Assembly (NCBI GenBank): GCA_018266355.1
Contig: JAFEAP010000013.1
Location: 96,501-160,500 of the forward strand
Reading direction: 5' to 3'
Origin: Bdellovibrionales bacterium
GTDB taxonomy: Bacteria > Bdellovibrionota > UBA1018
Length of the DNA: 64,000 nucleotides
The position numbers were made by a program, and so were the translations under genes. The stretch's first letter is position 1. Each line of letters begins with the position of its first letter. The notes beneath the pieces were generated by a model. That model was given only the letters and a program-made list of their open reading frames with translations. It made no database searches and was not told the DNA's origin. Positions 57,372 to 64,000 of the stretch are shown here, piece by piece.

Positions 57372-58292
57372 ATGGATTTGGGACGGATCAACCTGCTCCA
57401 CCTCGAGCAGTTCTACGAAGTCGCCAAGGCAGGCAGCGTATCGACCGGAGCAAGGAAGCTCCGGCTATCCCAACCGGCGCTCTCGAAATCGATCCGCCTG
57501 CTCGAGGACGCCCTTTCGGCGAAGCTTTTCGAACGCACGAAACGCGGCGTTCACCTCACGGCCTCCGGCCGGATCGCGTTCGACCACGCGGGCCGGATCT
57601 TCGCCGAAGCGGGGCGCCTCCGGGAGGAAATCGCGTCCGCGGAGGAAGGGATCGCCGGCGATTGGTGCCTCGGCGCTTCGGACAATCTCGCGATCCACGT
57701 GCTTCCCCCGCTCCTCGCCGGAATGAAGCGCGATCATTCCCGGCTTCGGATCCAGGTTTTTTCGGGGACCTCCGCCCGGATCAAGGACGAACTCTACGCC
57801 GACCGGTGCGACGCGGGGCTTTTCTTCACCCCGCCCTCCGCGGGCGAGGCCCTTCGCGCGGAAGTCGCCTTCGAGACCGAATTCTGGGTGGTCCTCGCCC
57901 GGAAGAGCGAGTGGTATCGCCGGAAAAAGGACTGGTCGCTCGCCGACCTCCGAAAAGGGGAGATCCCGCGGATCGAATCGCGTCACCGCGATTACGCGGG
58001 CGGGTTTCCCGCGCATTTCCACTCGAAGAAGCTCGGGCTGCCGGAATCCCCCTTCCTCGAGGCGAACCTGCACGAGGTGAAAAAACGGCTCGTTCTCGAG
58101 GGCGCGGGTTACTCGATCCTCGTGAAGCACTCCGTGGAGAAGGAAGTCCGAGCGGGCGAGCTCGTTCGCATCCCGACTTCCGCGCGACTGCCGGCGCCCA
58201 TCTATTGGGTCACCCGGAAGGGAAGGGCCCCCGGACGGGCTTCGACGGAATTCCGCGCGCGACTCGCGGCGTGGGCGCGGGACAGCGTTTAG
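57372..58292 (+). CDS. LysR-family transcriptional regulator
   Basis: 306 residues with the N-terminal winged HTH (LEQFYEVAKAGSVSTGARKL, SQPALSKSIRLLEDALSAKL) and a C-terminal effector domain resembling the periplasmic binding fold. Inducer unknown. Likely targets are the divergent acid phosphatase gene or itself. Its 3' end overlaps the convergent secreted metallopeptidase gene by four bases. Confidence 0.92.
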   Translation: MDLGRINLLHLEQFYEVAKAGSVSTGARKLRLSQPALSKSIRLLEDALSAKLFERTKRGVHLTASGRIAFDHAGRIFAEAGRLREEIASAEEGIAGDWCLGASDNLAIHVLPPLLAGMKRDHSRLRIQVFSGTSARIKDELYADRCDAGLFFTPPSAGEALRAEVAFETEFWVVLARKSEWYRRKKDWSLADLRKGEIPRIESRHRDYAGGFPAHFHSKKLGLPESPFLEANLHEVKKRLVLEGAGYSILVKHSVEKEVRAGELVRIPTSARLPAPIYWVTRKGRAPGRASTEFRARLAAWARDSV

Positions 58293-59725
58293 GGCGCCTC
58301 GGCCGGAGCCGGGACGAAGGCGCACTTCGAGGCGCATTTCGATCCGCGCAGGGCGGGCACCGTCGAAAAGCATTTGTTCTCGGTCGCGAAATCCGAGTTT
58401 TGGCGGGCGAGGACCTGGTAGGCGAACGCGCGGATCGTCGTCTCGCGATCGAAGCGTTCGAGCTTCGACCACGCGTCGAGGCCGTGATCGGACCAAGCGC
58501 GATCGAAAAGCACCTGCTCGCCGGGGGTGAGGCCCTCGCGAATCGTCTGGAACACGCGCACGAAGCTCGGGAACGAAACGGTCGCGGTTTCGGTGCCGAC
58601 TTTCTTCGCCGTCGCGCCGGTGTACTCGCAGACGTAATAGTCGGGGCGCGCGGCGGCGGTCTCGATCGCGGCATAGAGGCTCGCCACCGGCCGATCGCCG
58701 AGGAGCGATTCGATCGTACGCACGAACGAGATCAGGACCGGACCGAGCGCGCTCTTGTAACACGCATCGAGTCCCGTCGTTCCGTTCAGGTAGTGAAGGA
58801 GGCACTTCTCGGGTACGAACGGAGCCGCGAGTTCGGCCTTCGTCGGGAGTTTTTCCTTCACGTCCGGGAAGAGCGTCCTCCGCATCGGATTCATGAGCGA
58901 ATCGGCGCGGAAGTAGGAACACATCCCCTTCTCGTTCGCGGTCAGCTTTTGGGTTTTCAGCTTCGCGCAGAGGTCGAGCGGCTCCTGCCGGAAGCGCGCG
59001 AGGTGGAACTCGGAAAGCGGACTATTCATCGACTTTACCGGGGATCCGTCGCGGCCGAACGTCAACTCCGAGCGCACCGAGGCGTCCGTGAAATCGATCC
59101 GGGTGCTCGCGTTCACGTAACTCGAGACGAGGTCGGGGAAACTCTCGTTGAAAAGATAGACCGATTCGATGTCTTGGACCGAACGGCCGAGCATGCCTTC
59201 GAGCGAAAGCCAGTGGGTGAGCTCGTGCGCGTAGATCTTATCCGGGAAATTCACCGCGCGGCCGTCCTTGAAAAGGTCGATTTCGACCTCGTCGAGGGTT
59301 CCGGATTTCAACGGACCGATCGCGCTTTGGCCGAGGTGCACGCGCACGCCGGACCCGAAGAGATTCTCCGGGCGGACGCCGAGCGCTTCGGCGTAGCGGA
59401 CGTGGATCTCGCGGATGCGCGCGAGCACGCTGGCGACCTCGGCGGGAACCCGCGTTTCAGGGAGTTCGCAGTAGTCCGCGTTCACCGGGAAATACTTCAG
59501 CCCGAGCAGGACCTGGAATTCGAAGACGTAGGCGGCCCGGCAGAGCGAATTCGGAAAGGTGTCGACCTGCTCGAACTTCGCTCTCCGCATCGCGGTGTCG
59601 AGGTTGAACGCGGCTTTCGCCACCGACGAATGGGCACGCGGAGAGCGGTACGGAACGACGTTCGCCGCCGTCGCCGAGTTCGCCGAAATGAGCATCGCAC
59701 CGAGGAGCGCGAAGAGGGTCCGCAT
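58289..59725 (-). CDS. secreted HExxH (gluzincin-like) metalloprotein
   Basis: 478 residues with a signal peptide (MRTLFALLGAMLISANSATA). A zinc-peptidase motif AHELTHWLS occurs near residue 168, followed ~30 residues later by LFNESFPDLV, whose Glu may be the third ligand. At least ten Cys (for example LCRAAY, DYCELP, KCLLHYLNG, YYVCEY, SKCASKCAF) suggest disulfides. Known family not recognised; protease activity is inferred from the motif. Preceded by an AT-rich 87-base gap with likely promoter. Confidence 0.75.
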   Translation of the reverse strand: MRTLFALLGAMLISANSATAANVVPYRSPRAHSSVAKAAFNLDTAMRRAKFEQVDTFPNSLCRAAYVFEFQVLLGLKYFPVNADYCELPETRVPAEVASVLARIREIHVRYAEALGVRPENLFGSGVRVHLGQSAIGPLKSGTLDEVEIDLFKDGRAVNFPDKIYAHELTHWLSLEGMLGRSVQDIESVYLFNESFPDLVSSYVNASTRIDFTDASVRSELTFGRDGSPVKSMNSPLSEFHLARFRQEPLDLCAKLKTQKLTANEKGMCSYFRADSLMNPMRRTLFPDVKEKLPTKAELAAPFVPEKCLLHYLNGTTGLDACYKSALGPVLISFVRTIESLLGDRPVASLYAAIETAAARPDYYVCEYTGATAKKVGTETATVSFPSFVRVFQTIREGLTPGEQVLFDRAWSDHGLDAWSKLERFDRETTIRAFAYQVLARQNSDFATENKCFSTVPALRGSKCASKCAFVPAPAEAP

Positions 59726-59812
59726 AGGGCGCGGAATATCTCATAATTCACGCATCGCGTCATCAGCAATGTGACTCTATTTATCTTTTTAATTTCAATG
59801 AGATAGAGAGAT
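59726..59812. promoter_or_regulatory. AT-rich upstream region of the metalloprotein gene
   Basis: AT-rich 87-base gap. On the minus strand hexamers such as TTGCTG, 17 bases, TTATGA can be matched; the call is weak. Confidence 0.3.
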
Positions 59813-62800
59813 CTAGGGCGACGTAAAGAGACCCTGGCAGCGTTTCCGCCATTCCGGGGTGCCGTAGACGAACTTTTCGGTTTCGTCCCGCATGACGTCG
59901 ACCTTCAGCTTCCCGGCGAGTTGGCGCTCGTCGGTCGGGAGGTTGTCGAGCCAAATCCCGCGAATGTGCCGCCCGAGAGTCAGGTCGTCCGTGTCCGCGA
60001 GGAGCGCGACTTGGGCGTCGTTCAGCGGCGCCTTGATCTCCGCGGTGAGCACCTCCGAAGAGACGCCGTTCTGGGTAAGCGGCGTCGCCGTATTCCCGTA
60101 AACGACCGGAATCAGGTTCACCGTATAGCCCTGGCTCCGAAGCTCCTTGATGAGCCCGGTGGTAAATTTCGTCCGCGTCGGGCGGGTTTCCTGGAGCCCG
60201 ATGCTCACGCTGCCTTCCGGATAGATCAGGATGTTCTGGCTCTTACCGGCGTTGATCTGGGCCATCGCGTTCGAGATCGGGTCGCGGCTCGATCCGACGG
60301 CGACGAAACCGTCCGTCTTGGCGAGCGCCTTCGCGAGCGGGCCGGGCGCGAAATACTCCGGCACGGCGAAGATGAGCGAATCGTCCGGGATGAACTCCGC
60401 CATCACCATCAGGTCGTTCATCGCCTGGCGATGGGTCGGCGTGAAGAGGTTGATCGTCTTCGCGTTCTTGATCTTCGGGATGGTCTCCTTCCCTTTCACG
60501 ACGACGGTGATCCTTTCGGTCGCGGCCGCGTTCCGACCGAACCGTTTGATCGCCTTCGTGAGCGGGAGCGATTTCACGTCGGCCTCGGTGCGGGCGAAGA
60601 TCTTCGTGAAACTCTCGGGCAGGAGAACGACCGCGAGCACCCGCGCGATATCCCCGGAAAGCGCGACCACCTGGCGCACCTTCCGGAAGACGTTCGCGAA
60701 GGACTCCGAGATCGCCTTCAGCACTCCGCGTTTCTCCACGATCTTTTCGGATTCGTACATCGTGTCGACCTTCGCGTGGAACTCCTTCACCTTCGCGAAG
60801 AAATCGCGGTACGCGGAAATCCGCGTCTGATCCTTCGGCTGGCCGTAGAGGGACCGCGCGCCGACGTACTTCTCGTACTCGGCGTCGATCGCCTTCGAGA
60901 GTTTGTCGAAAACGGCGGTATCCTTAGGCGCGAAGCGCTTCTTCAACCGGACGTAGGCCCACTTCTTCGTGTTCATCGCCTCGTCGACCAGGAGGTCGAG
61001 CTCGTCCTGGACGAGTTTATCGAGCGCCGCCTGGTTCTTCGCCTGGACCCCGTCGATGTCGAGGATGGAGGCTCGAAGGTCGGCGAGTTTCTTCCGCGCG
61101 CCCGCCGGAAGCTCCTTCTCGCGGTCCGTGCCGACGAGCTTTCGCTGGGCCGGAGTGAGTCCGGCCAGCCCGTCGTCGAGTTTCTTCTGGAGATCCGTGC
61201 TCGTCTTTCCGTCGCGGGCGGCGTCGGTCCGCATCGTCTCGAGGTTCTTCTCCTGTTCACGGACATCCTTCAACCGGCGATCGAAATCTTCCTGGGCTTT
61301 CGCCTTTTCGATCTTCGCGTCGCCTTCGGAGCTGTGGTCGATGTTTTCGTAGTGGACGGTCTGATCGCCCGCGTAGGCGGCGATCCGCTTCGTCGCGCGG
61401 GTCTCGAGCGGATCGGACTTCCGGAGGCCGAGCATGTTCACGAGCGACCGGCGGATCTGACCGAGGGAAACCGGGAACTTCGAATACCGGTAGATGCTGC
61501 GCGAATCCGGGATACGGGCGTAGTTCACGAGTTCGACCTCGTACTTCGCGGTCCGCGAAAGCTTCGTCAGGTGCCGATCGAACACGTCGAGCGGCATCGT
61601 GATCTTCCCTTTCGGCCCGTACTCCGGGCCGGCGACGAAACCGCCGGCGTTCAGGATACGCTCGGTGACGTCCGCGCAGTTGTTCGTCTTGTTGTTGTAG
61701 CCGAGGGTGCCCTTTTCCCAAGCCGCGTTCACTTTCGCGACCTCGTCGAGCATCGCCTGCTTCTGCTTCGGATCGAGCCCGCTGACGCGGATGCCGATAT
61801 TGTCCCGCGCGTAAGCGAGACCGGTCGTCGACTGCATCTCGGAATGCACGTCCCAAGACTGGGTCGAGAAGAGGTATTCGTCGAGGCTGATTTTCACGAG
61901 CGTCGCCTTGTCCTCGCCCGGCACGGCGAGGTGGTTGATCGTGTAGACGTCGTCGCCGACCTTGATCGCGATGTGACCGAACGGGTTTTCTTTCATGTCG
62001 AACGCGAGGTCGCGCTGGTTCTTCGCGTACGAGAGGAGGATCTCCATGTCGTTCGGCGTGTCGTGAGCGAGCTTTTCGAGCATTTCCTTCGAGAGATCGA
62101 TCGCGGTGCCGCCTTCGCGACCGTAATCGTCGGGCGCCATCCTATAGGTGTTCTTACCCGAGAAGACGAAGTCGGTGACCTTGCCGATGTCGAGCGATTC
62201 GCGGAACTTCGATTGGCTCTCGATCATCTTCGCTTGGCGAGCCGGGTCCGCGAGCAGCTTGACGACGTCCTTCCCGGTTTGCGTTTGGTCCTTGATCCCG
62301 GACGCCATTCCGAGCTTCTCGAAGAACTTAAGGTTGTCCCGTTCGTGACCTCCGTAGACGTCGAGGAGCAGCATCGGTTTCATGATCGCGAAACCTTCGG
62401 TCGGCGAAAGGCCTCCGCTCTTCGTGATGTAGACGTCGGCGACCTTGATGAAGTTCAGCAAGTCGTCGCTCGGAGTGAAGCCGAGCACGTCGAGGTGGAT
62501 GTTTTTCGGCAGGGACGACTTCAGCGCGTTCAGATTCTTCAGGTGTTGCTCGTTTTTCGCGCAGACGGCGACGATTTGGAACGGCTCCTTCACCTCGCTC
62601 GCGATGCTCTTCACGATCGCCGGAAAGTCGCCGACGCCTTCGCCGCCCGAGGCGAGAACGAGCGTCTTCACGTTCGGATCGAGACCCTTCGCCTTCATGA
62701 ACGCTTCGCGGTCGACCGGCTCGAAGAGGGTCGGATTCAGCGGCATCCCGGTCGTGACGAACTTCGATTCGTTCACGCCCGCGCGCTTCCAGATTTCCTC

Positions 62801-63427
62801 GAGCGCCGAGTGCGGCAGGAACGACATGTCCATCCGGTTCGAGATCCGCGGGAAATAGCCCTCGACGTAGTCGGTGTGCAGCCAGCCGGTGCGGATATCG
62901 CCGAGCTTGTCCGCGTCGCGAAGATCGCCCACGACCTGGGCGGAGCCGTAGTGGGTCGAGAGGACGACGTCGGCGTTCTCGCTCTTGATGAAGTCGAGCA
63001 CCTTCTCGGGATTGTACATCTGGGGGACCTTCTCGAGGCTGAGCGCGCGGTTCCCCTTTTCCATCGCCGAGCGGTAAACGGCGTCGAAGGTGTTCGGGTG
63101 ATTCTTCACCAGGTACCAGAAGGCCTTCTCTTCGATCTTGTCGCGGAATTTCGGCGCGAAATCGCGGATGTCCTTCAGGACGACTTCGACGTTCGAGTCG
63201 CGGGCCTTGATGTTCTTTTCGATCGAACGGGCCGCGGAAAGGTGGCCCATCCCGATCGACGAATAGAAGATGACGACTTTCTTCGGCGGCGGCGTCTCTC
63301 CGGCGAGCGCGCGGACGGGGCTACTCCCCGAGGCGACGGCACGAACGTCGACGTTCGTCGCGCAGCCCGCGGCGGCGGCGAAAGATAAGAGGGCGATCAG
63401 TGACCAACGGTACCGCACACGTGACAT
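59813..63427 (-). CDS. giant multi-domain lipoprotein: MGDG-synthase-like glycosyltransferase, papain-like, coiled coil, PlsC-like acyltransferase
   Basis: 1204 residues from ATG 63427. Lipobox FAAAAGC (Cys21). Residues ~48-430: a GT-B fold like MGDG synthase/UgtP, with VIFYSSIGMGHLSAARS, STHYGSAQVV and the C-lobe VYITKSGGLSPTEGFAI plus GGHERDN. Residues ~480-600: a circularly permuted papain/NlpC-P60-like module, His485 in FGHIAIKVGDDVY and Cys584 in TNNCADVTERIL. Residues ~700-900 are helical, coiled-coil-like. Residues ~990-1120: PlsC-like, THRQAMND and ILIYPEGSVS. GT-B and PlsC enzymes known to date use NDP-sugar and acyl donors, which are cytoplasmic. Confidence 0.8.
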   Translation of the reverse strand: MSRVRYRWSLIALLSFAAAAGCATNVDVRAVASGSSPVRALAGETPPPKKVVIFYSSIGMGHLSAARSIEKNIKARDSNVEVVLKDIRDFAPKFRDKIEEKAFWYLVKNHPNTFDAVYRSAMEKGNRALSLEKVPQMYNPEKVLDFIKSENADVVLSTHYGSAQVVGDLRDADKLGDIRTGWLHTDYVEGYFPRISNRMDMSFLPHSALEEIWKRAGVNESKFVTTGMPLNPTLFEPVDREAFMKAKGLDPNVKTLVLASGGEGVGDFPAIVKSIASEVKEPFQIVAVCAKNEQHLKNLNALKSSLPKNIHLDVLGFTPSDDLLNFIKVADVYITKSGGLSPTEGFAIMKPMLLLDVYGGHERDNLKFFEKLGMASGIKDQTQTGKDVVKLLADPARQAKMIESQSKFRESLDIGKVTDFVFSGKNTYRMAPDDYGREGGTAIDLSKEMLEKLAHDTPNDMEILLSYAKNQRDLAFDMKENPFGHIAIKVGDDVYTINHLAVPGEDKATLVKISLDEYLFSTQSWDVHSEMQSTTGLAYARDNIGIRVSGLDPKQKQAMLDEVAKVNAAWEKGTLGYNNKTNNCADVTERILNAGGFVAGPEYGPKGKITMPLDVFDRHLTKLSRTAKYEVELVNYARIPDSRSIYRYSKFPVSLGQIRRSLVNMLGLRKSDPLETRATKRIAAYAGDQTVHYENIDHSSEGDAKIEKAKAQEDFDRRLKDVREQEKNLETMRTDAARDGKTSTDLQKKLDDGLAGLTPAQRKLVGTDREKELPAGARKKLADLRASILDIDGVQAKNQAALDKLVQDELDLLVDEAMNTKKWAYVRLKKRFAPKDTAVFDKLSKAIDAEYEKYVGARSLYGQPKDQTRISAYRDFFAKVKEFHAKVDTMYESEKIVEKRGVLKAISESFANVFRKVRQVVALSGDIARVLAVVLLPESFTKIFARTEADVKSLPLTKAIKRFGRNAAATERITVVVKGKETIPKIKNAKTINLFTPTHRQAMNDLMVMAEFIPDDSLIFAVPEYFAPGPLAKALAKTDGFVAVGSSRDPISNAMAQINAGKSQNILIYPEGSVSIGLQETRPTRTKFTTGLIKELRSQGYTVNLIPVVYGNTATPLTQNGVSSEVLTAEIKAPLNDAQVALLADTDDLTLGRHIRGIWLDNLPTDERQLAGKLKVDVMRDETEKFVYGTPEWRKRCQGLFTSP

Positions 63428-63532
63428 TTCCACGGTTTACGCATCGTCACCTTCGAGAGAAAGCTAAAGGTCGCGGCGCTTACGCGCGGGATCCGTCGGG
63501 GTCGCCAAACGGATGACGGAGTCTCGGTCCGA

Positions 63533-64000
63533 TCAGCGGTGGGCCTGGATGACTTTACGGTATTCCTGGAAAGACGGCCGGCAGGAGTGGGTCTTCTCCG
63601 TCAGGGAATAGGCGCAAAGCCCGAATTTCGGGGCGAGCCCCTTCGCCCATTCGAAGTTGTCCGTCAGGGTCCAGTGGAGGTAACCCGTGACCGGAATCCC
63701 CTCCGCCCGCGCGCGATCGATCTCGGCGACGTGATCGCGGATGAATCCCGCGCGGTACGCGTCGTTCGCGTCGGCGACGCCGTTTTCGGTGACGAGGATC
63801 GGCAGACCGTACTCGGCGACTTGGCGGAGCGTCTCGTACATCCCCTCGGCGTGCATTTCCCATCCGATGTCGTTCTTCGGTCCATCGCCCTCGGCAACGA
63901 TCACGAACGGCGATTTCGTCGAGAAACTCACGATCGAACGGCCGTAGTAGTTCACGCCGATGAAATCGAGGCCTCGGCCGCCCTCGATCGGGAGGTCTTC
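63533..64000 (-). CDS. GH1 beta-glucosidase, C-terminal part
   Basis: The frame is open to the window edge (residues FIGVNYYGR onward), so the N-terminus lies beyond 64000. It contains the GH1 nucleophile motif ILVTENGVAD, and HWTLTDNFEWAKGLAPKFGL near the end. The catalytic acid/base NEP motif is outside the window. Hydrolyses beta-glycosides. The short gap 63434-63532 before the big lipoprotein gene shows no clear terminator. Confidence 0.92.
   Translation of the reverse strand, partial: EDLPIEGGRGLDFIGVNYYGRSIVSFSTKSPFVIVAEGDGPKNDIGWEMHAEGMYETLRQVAEYGLPILVTENGVADANDAYRAGFIRDHVAEIDRARAEGIPVTGYLHWTLTDNFEWAKGLAPKFGLCAYSLTEKTHSCRPSFQEYRKVIQAHR

Overview
GC-rich Gram-negative chromosome (roughly 60 % G+C by eye) with Sec signal peptides, lipoprotein lipoboxes, outer-membrane barrel proteins, a TolC/HlyD/EmrB pump and a PilZ protein. 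The exported peptidoglycan enzymes, nuclease, proteases and effector-like proteins, together with a collapsed str/S10 locus, suggest a predatory or host-associated lineage such as Bdellovibrionota. This is an inference; no rRNA or other decisive marker is present.

Layout. Positions 1-282 hold the end of a c-type cytochrome gene. Positions 533-16608 (minus strand) hold a nearly complete S10-spc-alpha ribosomal supercluster (rpsJ to rplQ) with secY, adk and map, but with no rplX, rpsN or infA in the usual places. The str genes lie on the same strand but are scattered: fusA at 19670-21784 and rpsL-rpsG at 27717-28615. Exported-protein genes sit between them: a Cys-rich protein, a DUF72 protein, a nuclease coupled to fusA, a barrel protein, a thioredoxin-TPR protein, and a two-gene operon (24779-27597) encoding a secreted NadD-like/ADP-ribosyltransferase-like fusion and a secreted kinase-like protein. 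Positions 28837-30976 carry envelope genes (M23 peptidase, 3D-domain lipoprotein). Lon and ClpXP genes follow (31100-35967).

Positions 36185-51563 are mostly housekeeping and metabolism: DMT transporter, thioesterase, GYF-PilZ protein, peptide deformylase, histidine phosphatase, kynurenine-pathway pair, two-subunit fumarase, TetR regulator, metallophosphoesterase/CREST pair, Dus, aminopeptidase P and an exported serine protease. Positions 51642-56315 are a MarR-controlled multidrug efflux locus with a 38-bp palindromic operator covering face-to-face promoters. Positions 56445-64000 hold an exported HAD phosphatase, a LysR regulator, a secreted HExxH protein, a giant multi-enzyme lipoprotein (glycosyltransferase, papain-like and acyltransferase modules) and the end of a GH1 beta-glucosidase gene.

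The most unusual content is a set of exported proteins whose predicted enzymatic domains normally use cytoplasmic cofactors (ATP, NAD+, UDP-sugar, acyl donors). There is also a structured repeat found three times, each time directly 3' of a gene for an exported protein and in the same orientation as that gene.
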